From: Klenkia terrae
Lineage (GTDB): Bacteria; Actinomycetota; Actinomycetes; Mycobacteriales; Geodermatophilaceae
DNA length: 56,403 nt
Direction of reading: 5' to 3'
NCBI RefSeq assembly: GCF_900491935.1
Contig: NZ_UEXK01000004.1
Coordinates: 2,189,892-2,246,294 of the forward strand
In this document: positions 1-8,689 of the stretch, one piece after another
Layout of the letters: each line of letters opens with the position of its first letter
Numbering within the stretch: the first letter of the stretch is position 1
Program-made: the position numbers and the translations under genes
The notes under the pieces: model-generated
Told to the model about the DNA's origin: nothing
The model's input: only the letters and a program-made list of their open reading frames with translations
Databases searched by the model: none

Positions 1-4
1 CTTC

Positions 5-142
5 GTGTCCGCGCACCTCGACGACCTCGACGCCGACCTGGATGCCTGGCTGCGCATCCCGTCGATCTCCGCCGACCCCGCGCACGCCGCCGACGTCGCC
101 GCCAGCGCCGACTGGCTGGCCGGCGCGCTGCGGCGGGGCGGG
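5..142 (+). CDS. M20 family dipeptidase, N-terminal fragment
   Basis: About 46 codons from a GTG at position 5 read [10 protein letters not shown]...[11 protein letters not shown]...[12 protein letters not shown], the usual opening of actinobacterial M20 metallopeptidases/dipeptidases (zinc-dependent exopeptidases). The typical continuation (a Val-Glu-rich strand, then the first metal-binding His) never appears. Instead the frame enters a nearly pure G/C stretch and meets an antisense yidD. No metal ligands are present, so this is only a start fragment. M20 genes are not normal neighbours of yidD/rnpA, so I read it as a foreign end joined at the contig edge rather than a real gene remnant. 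The family call rests on one short segment. Confidence 0.55.
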
Positions 143-148
143 GTCCCC

Positions 149-181
149 GGGGGGGGGGTGGGGCGCCCGCCGGGGCGCCCC
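149..181. repeat. G10 run plus perfect 9-bp GC hairpin at a probable false junction
   Basis: Ten consecutive G (149-158) are followed by an inverted repeat: GGGGCGCCC at 160-168, loop GCCG, GGGCGCCCC at 173-181. The segment lies exactly between the point where M20 similarity stops on the plus strand and where YidD similarity stops on the minus strand. Such structure commonly breaks sequencing and assembly. I see no coding or regulatory content of its own. Confidence 0.6.
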
Positions 182-192
182 GCGGGCCCGGC

Positions 193-339
193 ACCGCGGG
201 CGGCGCCGTGCACCTGCACCGCCTCCTGCGCGTACTCGCTGCAGGTGGGGGTGAACCGGCAGCGCGGCCCCAGCAGCGGGCTGATGCCGCGGCGGTAGAA
301 GCCGATCAGGCCGAGCAGCGCCCGGGAGGCGATGGTCAC
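193..339 (-). CDS. yidD: Membrane protein insertion efficiency factor YidD, truncated
   Basis: From a GTG at 339 the minus strand reads [20 protein letters not shown], then [20 protein letters not shown] and VQVHG. This carries the family hallmarks: the F-Y-(R/Q)-R-x-I-S-P segment, LGPRCRF, and P-T-C-S-E-Y. YidD is a small membrane-associated helper of YidC-mediated insertion. Its GTGA start overlaps the rnpA stop, the standard rpmH-rnpA-yidD operon arrangement. After about 49 residues the protein loses similarity: the expected His-Pro-(F/W)-His-Pro-Gly-Gly-x-D-P-V-P tail is replaced by Gly/Pro/Arg-rich translation of the G/C junction. The 3' end is therefore missing here, and yidC, expected next, is absent. 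Confidence 0.8.
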
Positions 340-707
340 GGCCGGTCCAGCACCCGGTCGAGGCCCCGGGTGAGGTCGCGTCGCAGGGTGCCGATGTCGG
401 CACCGGCCGCCTCGGGACGGGCCCGGACGACGAGGTCGGCCATGGCCGGCAACCGGTGCAGCTCCTCGCGCACCAGGTGCCGCAGCTGCCGGGTCACCCG
501 GTGCCGGCAGACCGAGTTGCCGACCGTCTTGCCCACGACGAAACCGGCCCGCGGTCCGCTCGGGGGGTCGCTGGGACCCCCGTCCAGGACGACGGGCCGT
601 TCGGGGAGGTAGTGCACCACCATGGTGGGGCGCCCGGCACGCCGGCCGGAGCGGACGACCACGGTGAACTCCGGACGCCGGCGCAGGCGGGCCTGCGCAG
701 GCAGCAC
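336..707 (-). CDS. rnpA: Ribonuclease P protein component
   Basis: 123 aa from a GTG at 707 ([14 protein letters not shown]...). RnpA binds the RNase P RNA and helps it remove 5' leaders from pre-tRNAs. Visible signatures are the N-terminal LRRRPEF, the [20 protein letters not shown] segment (RnpA core, including the basic RNR-like motif written here [15 protein letters not shown]), and the [11 protein letters not shown] strand. Length fits the family. The GTG start lies one base from the end of rpmH, so the two are translated together, and the stop overlaps the yidD start. An upstream in-frame ATG at 752 would fall inside rpmH, so I prefer the GTG. Confidence 0.93.
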   Translation of the reverse strand: MLPAQARLRRRPEFTVVVRSGRRAGRPTMVVHYLPERPVVLDGGPSDPPSGPRAGFVVGKTVGNSVCRHRVTRQLRHLVREELHRLPAMADLVVRARPEAAGADIGTLRRDLTRGLDRVLDRP

Positions 708-708
708 G

Positions 709-846
709 TCAGGCGGAGAGCTTCTCGCGGCCCTTGCGGCGACGGCCGGCAAGGATGGCGCGGCCGGCGCGGGTGCGCATCCGGAGCCGGAAGCCGTGGG
801 TCTTGGACCGGCGACGGTTGTTCGGCTGGAACGTGCGCTTGCTCAC
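709..846 (-). CDS. rpmH: 50S ribosomal protein L34
   Basis: 45 aa from GTG at 846 ([13 protein letters not shown]...LSA). It has the invariant L34 pattern: [20 protein letters not shown], then [19 protein letters not shown]34 is a small basic protein of the large ribosomal subunit. It is divergent to dnaA and first in the rpmH-rnpA-yidD operon, as in nearly all bacteria. A TATGCT hexamer on the minus strand (1043-1038) could be its -10 element, but no convincing -35 is present, so the promoter assignment is weak. Confidence 0.97.
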   Translation of the reverse strand: MSKRTFQPNNRRRSKTHGFRLRMRTRAGRAILAGRRRKGREKLSA

Positions 847-1018
847 GAGGGACTCCCACTGACGACGACGAGGCGGTGACCACCGGTCGAGGTGGTCACG
901 CGGCGGTGCAGGTCGGGGGTCACGCACGACGTGCTGTCGCGACCCCTGCCCGCACCGAGGCTGGTGGTGCTGCGGCCACGTCCGGTCGACCGCGTGCCGG
1001 GCACGCTGCGACCGTCCG

Positions 1019-1402
1019 CTGTCCACAGACGTCCCAGAGCATAGCCGAGTCGGCGTGACCTGCGGCGGACGGGCGACGGGGAGGGGTCGGCAGGACCCGG
1101 CCGGGGTGCCCGCGGGGCCCCGGACCGGCCCGGTGGAACCACACCGATGTCGTTGCCCGCCTGTGGACGGTGCTGTTAGCGTCGCCTCGCTCGGCCCCGG
1201 TCGGAACGGTCTCGGGAGGCGGTCTGCACAGCCTCGGACCGCACCCGGCACCCGGTTCGTTCCACACCCACCCACAGCTCGCTGAGCTGGGCGGATCGTT
1301 CGCAGGACGCCGGCCGGGCCACCATCGACCACAGCACGTCCCCACCCGTCGTCCACACTCTGTGGACAGCGGTGTGGACCTGGCTGCCTGCCCCGGTCCA
1401 CA
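1019..1402. promoter_or_regulatory. DnaA-box-like cluster in the rpmH-dnaA spacer
   Basis: The 636-bp spacer 847-1482 has no gene. Compared with the actinobacterial DnaA box TTGTCCACA it holds one-mismatch sites CTGTCCACA (1019-1027), TCGTCCACA (1349-1357) and TGTGGACAG on the opposite strand (1361-1369). Weaker two-mismatch sites lie at 1162-1170, 1373-1381 and 1394-1402. The 1349-1402 group is just upstream of dnaA, as expected for autoregulation by DnaA. Binding is inferred from sequence only. Confidence 0.5.
1153..1181 (+). promoter_or_regulatory. Candidate dnaA promoter
   Basis: TTGCCC (1153-1158) and TTAGCG (1176-1181) are 17 bp apart, a spacing compatible with a housekeeping sigma factor, about 300 bp upstream of the dnaA ATG. 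The second hexamer matches poorly, so this is tentative. It is bracketed by DnaA-box-like sites, which would suit autoregulation. Confidence 0.25.
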
Positions 1403-1482
1403 GCGGTGGACCCGACCGGGGACGGCGGGCCGCACGGGGGACGGGCAGCAGGCACCACGGGGACGGAAGGGGACAGGAGTCG

Positions 1483-3189
1483 ATGGCCGACACCACCAGC
1501 GAACTGGGGCCGGTCGGGGACCGGACCCGGGACCGCCGGGCCGGCGCCCTGCCCCGCCAGCAGAACGCCATGCTCAACCTGACCCGGCCGTTGGGCCTGG
1601 TGGAGGGCGTGTTCGTGCTCGCCGCCCCCAACGAGTTCACCCAGACGGTGCTCGAGTCGCGGATCCGCACCGCCCTCACGGAGGCGCTGACCGCGGAGTT
1701 CGGCCGGGACACCAAGGTCGCCGTCCAGCTCGAGGACGCACCGCCCGCCCCGGCGGCCGACCCGGCACCGGTGCTCGACGAGCCCCGCCGTCCCGGGTGG
1801 GACCGCGAGGAGCGCGCCGACCGCGACCAGCGCGACGCCGACGCCCGCGAGCGCGCCGAGCGGGACCGGGACGCCGAGGACCGGGCCGCCCGGGCCCAGC
1901 TCGACGACGGCCGCAGCGCCTTCGGGGTGCGCACCGACGCCCCGCGCAGCGACGTCTGGCTGCCCGAGTCCGGCGACGGCCGCGACTGGTCCCGCGGCAA
2001 CGGTGCCCCCTGGGACTCCCCGCGCTCCGATCCCCGCCGGCCCGCTCCCTGGGACGCCGACGACACCGGGTCGCCCGACCAGGGCACCCGCGGCCGCCGG
2101 TCCGGCGACGGTGCGCCGTCCCAGTTCGGCAACGACCGCCGCTCCGGCGGCGGCGACCTCGGGCTCAACCCCAAGTACGTCTTCGACAGCTTCGTCATCG
2201 GCAACAGCAACCGGTTCGCCCACGCCGCGGCGGTCGCGGTCGCCGAGGCGCCGGCCCGGGCCTACAACCCGCTGTTCGTCTACGGCGACTCCGGGCTGGG
2301 CAAGACCCACCTGCTGCACGCGATCGGGCACTACGCGGCGCGGATGTTCCCCGACGTCCGGGTCCGGTACGTCTCCACCGAGGAGTTCACCAACGAGTTC
2401 ATCAACCTGGTGCACTCCGGCCGGGCCGAGGACTTCCGCCGTCGCTACCGGGACATCGACTTCCTGCTGATCGACGACATCCAGTTCCTGGAGCGCGCCG
2501 AGCGCACCCAGGAGGAGTTCTTCCACACCTTCAACACGCTGCACAACGCCAGCAAGCAGATCGTCATCACCTCGGACCGTCCGCCGAAGAAGCTGACGAC
2601 CCTGGAGGACCGGCTGCGCACCCGCTTCGAGTGGGGCCTGATCACCGACGTCCAGGCGCCGGACCTCGAGACCCGCATCGCGATCCTGCGGAAGAAGGCC
2701 TACGGCGAGCGGCTGCAGGCGCCGGACCCGGTGCTGGAGTTCATCGCCAGCAAGGTGCAGACCAACATCCGCGAGCTCGAGGGCGCGCTGATCCGGGTCA
2801 CCGCCTTCGCCAGCCTGAACAAGCAGCCCGTCGACCTGGCCCTGGCCGAGCTGGTGCTCAAGGACCTGATCAGCGACGAGCAGGGCCCGCAGATCACCGC
2901 GGCGATCATCATGGCCGCCACCGCCGAGTACTTCAGCGTGACGATGGAGGAGCTGCAGGGCGCCAACCGCTCCCGCACGCTGGTCAACGCCCGGCAGATC
3001 GCCATGTACCTGTGCCGCGAGCTGACCGAGCTGTCGCTGCCCCGGATCGGTGCCTCGTTCGGCGGCAAGGACCACACCACGGTCATGCACGCGGTCAAGA
3101 AGATCACCGGCCTCATGGGCGAGCGCCGGGCCACCTACACCCAGGTCACCGAGCTCACCGCCCGCATCAAGAGCCGCGCGAGGCAGTAA
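1483..3189 (+). CDS. dnaA: Chromosomal replication initiator protein DnaA
   Basis: 568 aa from ATG 1483 ([11 protein letters not shown]...) with AGGAG just upstream. DnaA binds DnaA boxes at oriC, opens the duplex and loads helicase. Domain I (about 1-85) is followed by a long Asp/Arg/Pro-rich linker (about 86-225), usual in actinobacteria. The AAA+ core starts near [14 protein letters not shown]. Walker A is GDSGLGKT (268-275) and Walker B is LLIDD (328-332). Domain IV carries the DnaA signature [11 protein letters not shown] (527-537). Oddity: in domain I the conserved Trp after GPV is Gly, and a helix Leu is Arg ([17 protein letters not shown]); a T-to-G change at two positions would restore VWDRTRDRLAGALPR, so base errors are possible. 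It opens the dnaA-dnaN-gnd-recF cluster. Confidence 0.97.
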   Translation: MADTTSELGPVGDRTRDRRAGALPRQQNAMLNLTRPLGLVEGVFVLAAPNEFTQTVLESRIRTALTEALTAEFGRDTKVAVQLEDAPPAPAADPAPVLDEPRRPGWDREERADRDQRDADARERAERDRDAEDRAARAQLDDGRSAFGVRTDAPRSDVWLPESGDGRDWSRGNGAPWDSPRSDPRRPAPWDADDTGSPDQGTRGRRSGDGAPSQFGNDRRSGGGDLGLNPKYVFDSFVIGNSNRFAHAAAVAVAEAPARAYNPLFVYGDSGLGKTHLLHAIGHYAARMFPDVRVRYVSTEEFTNEFINLVHSGRAEDFRRRYRDIDFLLIDDIQFLERAERTQEEFFHTFNTLHNASKQIVITSDRPPKKLTTLEDRLRTRFEWGLITDVQAPDLETRIAILRKKAYGERLQAPDPVLEFIASKVQTNIRELEGALIRVTAFASLNKQPVDLALAELVLKDLISDEQGPQITAAIIMAATAEYFSVTMEELQGANRSRTLVNARQIAMYLCRELTELSLPRIGASFGGKDHTTVMHAVKKITGLMGERRATYTQVTELTARIKSRARQ

Positions 3190-3286
3190 CCGGCCATGTC
3201 CCAGGGGCCCCGTGCGCGCGCAGCGCGTGCGGGGGAGTCGACAAGGCCGGTTGTCCCCAGAGCTGTGCACAGGTTGGGGAGACCGG

Positions 3287-3301
3287 ATCCCCATGTCGAC
3301 C
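3287..3301 (+). repeat. Origin-region repeat, copy 1
   Basis: ATCCCCATGTCGACC, identical to the copy at 3434-3448; the last 13 nt recur in the gyrB-gyrA spacer (13786-13798). The first half resembles a degenerate DnaA box (ATCCCCA against ATCCACA) and the second half contains the GTCGAC palindrome. Confidence 0.7.
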
Positions 3302-3433
3302 GCCTCCGTACCCAGCTTCTCCCCGGGTCCGTCCCCCGGACGGGTGTGCTGGGGACGGACCCGGGGGTCCAGGCGGGAGAGAGGGTGGACCAGGGGTGGA
3401 GCGGGGCGGTCGCCGGTGGACGGGAGCCGATTC

Positions 3434-3448
3434 ATCCCCATGTCGACC
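3434..3448 (+). repeat. Origin-region repeat, copy 2
   Basis: Exact second copy of ATCCCCATGTCGACC, 147 bp downstream of copy 1 in the same spacer and orientation. Its left flank (GGAGCCGATTC) also matches the flank of a DnaA-box-like site at 20440 (GGAGTCGATTC). Confidence 0.7.
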
Positions 3449-3735
3449 CCAGGTGGACGGTCACCGGCCCACACCGTGCGAACAGGCCCCCACCGGCCCT
3501 GACCTGCGCCGACGGCCTCGGTCCCCAGTACCCACACCTGTGATGACGGTGATGAGCTATCTCTTCCCAGGAGTTCTCGAACCACACCCTGGGTGTGCAG
3601 GCCCGGTCGACGAGTCGATCCGGGGAGCAGCAGGGCAGCGGTGGGGTCGGGGAGGGGCATTCGACGGCAGCCCCTGCGGCAGGGGAGACTGACCGCCGCA
3701 GGAGAGCCGGACGACGAGCAGGGGTGGACGACGAG

Positions 3736-4878
3736 ATGAAGTTCCGGGTGGCACGCGAGGTGCTCGCCGACGCCGTGGCGTGGACGGCGCGCAGCCTGCC
3801 GCCGCGTCCGTCGGTCCCCGTCCTCGCCGGGATCCTGCTGGAGGTGCAGGGCAGCTCGCTGTCGGTCTCCGGCTTCGACTACGAGGTCTCCGCCCGCGCG
3901 GAGATCGACGTCAGCTCCACCGAGGACGGCCGTGCCCTGGTGCCCGGCCGACTGCTGGCCGAGATCACCCGGGCGCTGCCGCCGCACCCGGTGGAGGTCA
4001 TCGCGGAGGGTGCGCGGCTGGCGATCAGCTGCGGCAACGCCAAGTTCTCCCTGCCGACCCTGCCGGTGGAGGACTACCCCTCGCTGCCGTCGATGCCCTC
4101 GACCGCCGGCGTGGTGGACAGCGACGCGTTCGCCGAGGCGGTCGCCCAGGTCGCCGTCGCCGCCGGCCGCGACGACACGCTGCCGATGCTCACCGGCGTC
4201 CGGCTGGAGATCGAGGACGACCGGGTCACCCTGGCCGCCACCGACCGCTACCGCCTCGCCGTCCGCGAGTTCGCCTGGCGGCCGGAGACCTCCGGGCTGT
4301 CCGCGGCGGTGCTGGTGCCCGCCCGCACGCTGGCCGACGCCGCGAAGACGCTGACGAGTGGCCCCGAGGTCGTCCTCTCGCTGTCCTCGGGCGGGTCCGG
4401 CGAGGGCATCCTGGGCCTGTCGGGCAAGGACCGGCAGACCACGACCCGCCTGCTGGACGCCGAGTTCGTCAAGTACCGGGCGATCATGCCCAACGAGTCG
4501 GCGTCGCACGCCCTGCTGCCAGTCGGGTTGTTCACCGACGCGGCCAAGCGCGTGGCCCTGGTCGCCGAGCGCGGCACGCCGCTGCGCTGCGAGTTCACCC
4601 CCGGCCAGGTCACCCTGCGCGCGGGCGGCACCGACGACGACGGCCAGGCCGAGGAGAGCTGCGACGTCGACTTCGACGGCGACCCGCTGACCATCGGCTT
4701 CAACCCGACGTTCCTGCTCGACGGGCTGGCCGCGGTGCACACCGACCGCGCCCGGATGGACTTCACCAGCGCGCTCAAGCCCGCGGTGCTCTCCGGCCAC
4801 GAGGAGCCCGGGGAGGACGGGGTCGTCCGCCCCGGCTCCTACCGCTCCCTGATCATGCCGGTGCGGCTCCCGGGCTGA
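3736..4878 (+). CDS. dnaN: DNA polymerase III beta subunit (sliding clamp)
   Basis: 380 aa from ATG 3736 ([20 protein letters not shown]). It forms the ring-shaped processivity clamp that tethers DNA polymerase III and other DNA enzymes. Length and content fit the three-fold clamp repeat: [17 protein letters not shown] in domain 1, [14 protein letters not shown] and [12 protein letters not shown] in domain 2, and [17 protein letters not shown] leading to the C-terminal [13 protein letters not shown], the conserved peptide-binding tail. Upstream in-frame GTGs exist, but the family start MKFR decides. It sits between the candidate oriC and gnd; the spacer to gnd is 109 bp and includes a short GC hairpin. 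Confidence 0.97.
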   Translation: MKFRVAREVLADAVAWTARSLPPRPSVPVLAGILLEVQGSSLSVSGFDYEVSARAEIDVSSTEDGRALVPGRLLAEITRALPPHPVEVIAEGARLAISCGNAKFSLPTLPVEDYPSLPSMPSTAGVVDSDAFAEAVAQVAVAAGRDDTLPMLTGVRLEIEDDRVTLAATDRYRLAVREFAWRPETSGLSAAVLVPARTLADAAKTLTSGPEVVLSLSSGGSGEGILGLSGKDRQTTTRLLDAEFVKYRAIMPNESASHALLPVGLFTDAAKRVALVAERGTPLRCEFTPGQVTLRAGGTDDDGQAEESCDVDFDGDPLTIGFNPTFLLDGLAAVHTDRARMDFTSALKPAVLSGHEEPGEDGVVRPGSYRSLIMPVRLPG

Positions 4879-4897
4879 CCCCGGCACCCGCCGCGCG

Positions 4898-4912
4898 GCC
4901 CCGGACCGGGGC
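4898..4912 (+). terminator. Short GC hairpin after dnaN
   Basis: GCCCCGG A CCGGGGC, a perfect 7-bp inverted repeat with a single-base centre, 20 bp beyond the dnaN stop. No T-tract follows. It could be a weak intrinsic terminator or attenuator, or chance in GC-rich DNA. Confidence 0.3.
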
Positions 4913-4987
4913 GAGCACGATGGGCACGACGACGCCGGAGGGCAGCGCAGCCTGCTCCGGGACGACACCGACTCGAGGAGAACCGCT

Positions 4988-5911
4988 GTGCAGCTGGGCC
5001 TGATCGGACTGGGCAAGATGGGCGGCAACATGGCCGAGCGCGTACGCCGCGCCGGCCACGAGGTCGTCGGCTACGACAACGCACCCGGCAAGCGGGACGT
5101 CGACAGCCTCGAGGCGCTGGTCGGCGCCCTGCAGGCGCCGCGCGTGGTGTGGGTGATGGTGCCCTCCGGCGACCCGACCCGGCAGACGGTCTCGGCGCTC
5201 AAGGAGCTGCTCGAGGAGGGCGACGTCGTCGTCGACGGCGGCAACTCCAAGTTCACCGACGACAAGATCCACGCCGACGACCTGGCCACCAAGGGCATCG
5301 GCTACGTCGACGCCGGCGTCTCCGGCGGCGTGTGGGGCCTGGAGAACGGCTACGCGCTGATGGTCGGCGGCTCGAAGGAGGACGTCGCCAAGGTCCAGCC
5401 CGTCTTCGACGCGCTGAAGCCGCCGGCGCCGCAGGACGAGACCGGTGCCTCGGTGCCCGGTGCGGGCTTCGTGCACGCCGGCCCCGTGGGTGCCGGCCAC
5501 TTCGCCAAGATGGTCCACAACGGCATCGAGTACGCGATGATGCAGGCCTACGGCGAGGGCTACGAGCTGCTGGCCGCCGTCGACCTGGTCGAGGACGTCC
5601 CCGGCGTCATCGCCTCCTGGACCCAGGGCACCGTCATCCGCTCCTGGCTGCTGGACCTGCTGGTCCGCGCGCTGCAGGAGGACCCGGGCCTGGACGACAT
5701 CACCGGCTGGGCCGCCGACTCCGGCGAGGGCCGCTGGACCGTCGAGCAGGCGATCGAGCACTCCGTCCCGATGCCGGCGATCTCGGCGTCGCTGTTCGCC
5801 CGGTTCTCCTCCCGCCAGGACGACAGCCCGACGATGAAGGCCGTCGCCGCGCTGCGGAACCAGTTCGGTGGCCACGCGGTCAAGGCCCGCGAGGTCGAAG
5901 ACCCCGCCTGA
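4988..5911 (+). CDS. gnd: 6-phosphogluconate dehydrogenase, short decarboxylating type
   Basis: 307 aa from GTG 4988, preceded by GAGGAGAA. It oxidises and decarboxylates 6-phosphogluconate to ribulose 5-phosphate with NAD(P)+. The Rossmann motif [10 protein letters not shown] (7-16) is at the N-terminus. [11 protein letters not shown] and [21 protein letters not shown] are substrate-site segments, and [13 protein letters not shown] contains the catalytic Lys174 and Asn178. This is the roughly 300-aa bacterial form rather than the 470-aa dimeric form. Placement between dnaN and recF is common in actinobacteria outside mycobacteria. The recF start follows the stop by 13 bp, suggesting cotranscription. 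Confidence 0.95.
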   Translation: MQLGLIGLGKMGGNMAERVRRAGHEVVGYDNAPGKRDVDSLEALVGALQAPRVVWVMVPSGDPTRQTVSALKELLEEGDVVVDGGNSKFTDDKIHADDLATKGIGYVDAGVSGGVWGLENGYALMVGGSKEDVAKVQPVFDALKPPAPQDETGASVPGAGFVHAGPVGAGHFAKMVHNGIEYAMMQAYGEGYELLAAVDLVEDVPGVIASWTQGTVIRSWLLDLLVRALQEDPGLDDITGWAADSGEGRWTVEQAIEHSVPMPAISASLFARFSSRQDDSPTMKAVAALRNQFGGHAVKAREVEDPA

Positions 5912-5924
5912 TGGGCCCCGCCCG

Positions 5925-7133
5925 TTGTACGTGAGACATCTCCAGCTGGGGTCCTTCCGCAGCTGGGAGTCCGTCGACCTGCCGCTGACGCCGGGTCCGA
6001 CGGTCTTCGTCGGCCGCAACGGCCAGGGCAAGACCAACCTGGTCGAGGCGGTCGGCTACCTGGCGACGCTGGGCAGCCACCGGGTGTCCTCGGACAACCC
6101 GCTGGTCCGGCACGGCGCCGAGCAGGCCGTCGTCCGGGCGGCGCTGCGCAAGGACGACCGGGAGCTCCTGGTCGAGGTGGAGATCAACCCCGGCCGGGCC
6201 AACCGGGTGCGGGTCAACCGCTCCCCGTTGCCCCGCCCGCGGGAGCTCCTCGGCCTGGTCAAGACGGTGCTCTTCGCCCCCGAGGACCTCGCGCTGGTCC
6301 GCGGCGACCCGACCGAGCGCCGCCGGTTCCTCGACGACCTGCTGGTCAGCCGCACGCCGCGGCTGGCCGGCGTCCGGTCGGACTACGAGCGGGTGCTCAA
6401 GCAGCGCAACGCCCTGCTCAAGACCGCGAAGCTGGCCCGCGGCGGGGCGATCGCGACGCTGGAGGTCTGGGACGGGCACCTCGCCGACCTCGGCGGGCAG
6501 CTGCTGGCCGCCCGGCTGCAGCTGGCCGCCGACCTGGACCCGCACGTCGGCGCGGCCTACGAGGGGGTCGCCGGCGAGGGCGCCGACCGGGCCCGGCTGG
6601 GCTACACCAGCACCGTGCCGCTGGCCGGCGACGGGACGGCGTTCCTGCCCGGCCTCGGCGTGCCCAGCGCGGCCGACCTCACCGCGGCCCTGGCCCGGCG
6701 GGTGGAGGAGCGGCGCAAGGAGGAGGTCGACCGCGGCGTGACGCTGGTCGGCCCGCACCGCGACGACCTGGTGCTGCACCTGGGCCCGGCCCCGGCGAAG
6801 GGCTACGCCAGCCACGGCGAGTCCTGGTCGTTCGCGCTGGCGCTGAAGCTGGCCTGTTTCGCGCTGCTGCGCGCCGACGGCGAGGAACCGGTGCTGGTGC
6901 TCGACGACGTCTTCGCCGAGCTCGACGCCGGCCGGCGCACCGCGCTGGCCGACGTGGCGCGGACGGCCGAGCAGTGCCTGATCACGGCCGCGGTGGCCGA
7001 GGACGTCCCGGTCGCGCTGCGCGGGACACGGGTGCAGGTGGCCGACGGGACGGCGACCGTGCTGCCGCCCGACGACGCACCGGCTGCGCTCGACCTGACC
7101 GGTGCGGCGGAGGACGCTGGGTCGCATGGCTGA
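5925..7133 (+). CDS. recF: DNA replication/repair protein RecF
   Basis: 402 aa, starting at TTG 5925 so that the protein begins [19 protein letters not shown], matching the family start M-Y-V-R-x-L. A GTG two codons later is the alternative; an earlier ATG at 5911 is out of frame. RecF is an SMC-like ATPase that helps load RecA at gaps. Walker A is GRNGQGKT (30-37); the family segments [30 protein letters not shown] and the Walker [16 protein letters not shown] are present. It follows gnd by 13 bp and overlaps the DUF721 gene by 8 bp, so these are one operon. Confidence 0.95.
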   Translation: MYVRHLQLGSFRSWESVDLPLTPGPTVFVGRNGQGKTNLVEAVGYLATLGSHRVSSDNPLVRHGAEQAVVRAALRKDDRELLVEVEINPGRANRVRVNRSPLPRPRELLGLVKTVLFAPEDLALVRGDPTERRRFLDDLLVSRTPRLAGVRSDYERVLKQRNALLKTAKLARGGAIATLEVWDGHLADLGGQLLAARLQLAADLDPHVGAAYEGVAGEGADRARLGYTSTVPLAGDGTAFLPGLGVPSAADLTAALARRVEERRKEEVDRGVTLVGPHRDDLVLHLGPAPAKGYASHGESWSFALALKLACFALLRADGEEPVLVLDDVFAELDAGRRTALADVARTAEQCLITAAVAEDVPVALRGTRVQVADGTATVLPPDDAPAALDLTGAAEDAGSHG

Positions 7134-7635
7134 CCAGCCCGCGCAGCGGCCGTCGCGCCCCAGCGACATCGCCCGGGCCGCGCTGGACGCCGCCCGGGCC
7201 GCCTCGGCCGCCCGGCCCCGGCCCACCCGGCGACGGGTGGCCGGCCCCCGGCGGTCCTGGAGCGGGCCGCACCCGGGCGCCGACGACCCGCAGACCCTGG
7301 GTTCGCTGGTCGACTCCCTGGTCAGCGCGGAGGACTGGAGCGAGCGCACCAAGGTGGGCTCGGTGTTCGGCCGCTGGGACGCCCTGGTAGGCGCCGACAT
7401 CGCCGCGCACTGCGCGCCGCAGTCCCTGAGCGAGGGCGAGCTGACCGTGGTCGCGGAGTCCACGGCCTGGGCCACCCAGCTGCGGATGATGGCGCCGACC
7501 ATCCTGGGCAAGCTGCACAACCAGGTGGGCGGGGACGTCGTGACCCGGTTGCGCGTTGTCGGACCGACGGCACCCAGCTGGAAGAAGGGCCCGCGGACGG
7601 TCCGGGGACGCGGTCCGCGCGACACCTACGGCTGA
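7126..7635 (+). CDS. DUF721 family (DciA-like) protein
   Basis: 169 aa from ATG 7126, overlapping the recF stop. The N-terminus is Ala/Arg/Pro-rich (1-55). The conserved DUF721 part follows: [50 protein letters not shown] and [23 protein letters not shown]721 includes DciA, the ancestral helicase loader that delivers DnaB at the origin, and is the actinobacterial Rv0004 equivalent. Position directly after recF and close to dnaA supports a role in initiation. The DciA function is inferred from the family. Confidence 0.9.
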   Translation: MADQPAQRPSRPSDIARAALDAARAASAARPRPTRRRVAGPRRSWSGPHPGADDPQTLGSLVDSLVSAEDWSERTKVGSVFGRWDALVGADIAAHCAPQSLSEGELTVVAESTAWATQLRMMAPTILGKLHNQVGGDVVTRLRVVGPTAPSWKKGPRTVRGRGPRDTYG

Positions 7636-7678
7636 CCCGGCGCCCCCGAGTCCGACCCCCACCGAGAGAGAGCAGCAG

Positions 7679-8689
7679 ATGAGCACCCCCCGCGACGGCT
7701 CCGGCGGCTTCGACGACCGACCCGAGGACCAGCGCGGCTGGTCCGAGCCCTCCCACCTCGGCGACGGCTCCACCGGCTCCGACCGGCCGGCGGACCAGCC
7801 CGCCGACCAGCCCGCCGACCGCGCGGCGGACCGCGGGTGGGAGCCGCCGGGCTGGTCGCTGCCCGACGCCGCCCCCGACCGGCCGGCGCAGCAGCCCCCC
7901 GCCCAGGCGCAGCCGCCGGCGCAGGACTGGGAGGCCACCCCGCCGCCGGCCCCGCAGCAGGGGTGGGAGTCCCACCGCGCCGAGCCGCAGCAGTGGGACG
8001 CACCGCAGACGCACGAGGCGCCCCCGCAGGAGGAGAAGCGCGGCGGGGTCCTCGGTGGCCTGTTCGGCCGCGGCCCCCGCAAGCTCTCGGAGGTGCAGCA
8101 GCAGTTCCTCCCCAAGGGCGGCGGGTCGCAGGACCTCGCGGCGTGGGGCCAGGCCTACGGCTGGACGGCGTCGGACGGCACCGGCCCCGAGGACGCCGTC
8201 CTGGTGGAGCTGACCCGGTCGGCCCCGGTGCGCCCGGCGAAGTCCGAGGTGCCCAGCAACGTGCTGCGCGGCCGGGCCGACGGGCTGGACCTGGTGGCCT
8301 TCGACATCGTGTCCCCCTACGGCCGGGGCTGGGTGGCCACCCACGCGGTGACCGCGGCACCGGTGCTGGGCCAGCTGCCCGGTTTCCGGCTGACCCCCGC
8401 CCGGTTCTGGCGGCACGGCACCGGCGGGCCGCTGCAGCTGCCCAGCGGCGACCCCGAGTTCGACACCCGCTGGGGGCTGCTGGCCGCCGAGGACTCCCCG
8501 CAGCTGCGCCGGGTGGTCGAGGACCCGGTGGTCCGGCAGGCCCTGCTCGGCTCCGACGACGGCGACGAGCTGTGGTCGGCGGTCGGCTTCGTGGCCGCGA
8601 TCCGGCCCGACGGCCACCGCCCGCTCCTCGTCGAGCACCACGCCCGCATCCTCGCCGCGGTCGGCGCGGCCCTCGGCTCGCATCGGTGA
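7679..8689 (+). CDS. Conserved protein of unknown function with disordered N-terminus
   Basis: 336 aa from ATG 7679, preceded by GAGAGAGAG. Residues 1-120 are low complexity, rich in Pro/Gln/Asp/Trp, with tandem DQPADQPAD units. The ordered part starts near KRGGVLGGLFGRGPRKLSEV. It holds aromatic-rich segments (LAAWGQAYGWTASDG, FDIVSPYGRGWVATHAV, FRLTPARFWRHG, FDTRWGLLAAED, LWSAVGFVAAIRPDG). The F-x-x-R-W-x-L-x-A-x-D pattern resembles cytoplasmic DUF3137-like domains, but I do not claim membership. No signal peptide or membrane segment is seen. Its stop overlaps the GTG of the ABC transporter, so they are likely one operon, not part of the conserved dnaA-gyrB core. Confidence 0.7.
   Translation: MSTPRDGSGGFDDRPEDQRGWSEPSHLGDGSTGSDRPADQPADQPADRAADRGWEPPGWSLPDAAPDRPAQQPPAQAQPPAQDWEATPPPAPQQGWESHRAEPQQWDAPQTHEAPPQEEKRGGVLGGLFGRGPRKLSEVQQQFLPKGGGSQDLAAWGQAYGWTASDGTGPEDAVLVELTRSAPVRPAKSEVPSNVLRGRADGLDLVAFDIVSPYGRGWVATHAVTAAPVLGQLPGFRLTPARFWRHGTGGPLQLPSGDPEFDTRWGLLAAEDSPQLRRVVEDPVVRQALLGSDDGDELWSAVGFVAAIRPDGHRPLLVEHHARILAAVGAALGSHR

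Larger units (their letters stand above)
3190..3735. promoter_or_regulatory. Candidate oriC, dnaA-dnaN spacer
   Basis: 546 bp without a gene, in the position of oriC in Streptomyces, Mycobacterium and Micrococcus. Perfect TTGTCCACA boxes are absent. There are variants with C in place of the seventh-position A: TTGTCCCCA (3251-3259), TGGGGACGG on the other strand (3350-3358), CGGTCCCCA (3519-3527), and two ATCCCCA units inside a 15-nt repeat (3287, 3434). A palindromic CTGTGCACAG lies at 3263-3272. The least GC-rich stretch is about 3540-3590 (TGATGACGGTGATGAGCTAT), a possible unwinding element. It also carries the dnaN leader. The origin role rests on position and degenerate boxes. Confidence 0.6.

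Noticed and set aside
709-5031. Very long open frame on the minus strand across dnaA and dnaN
   Set aside because: It is the antisense shadow of GC-rich coding DNA; only its last 45 codons (rpmH) have recognisable protein sequence.
5911-5930. ATG at 5911 as the recF start
   Set aside because: It is out of frame with RecF; the TTG at 5925 gives the family N-terminus.
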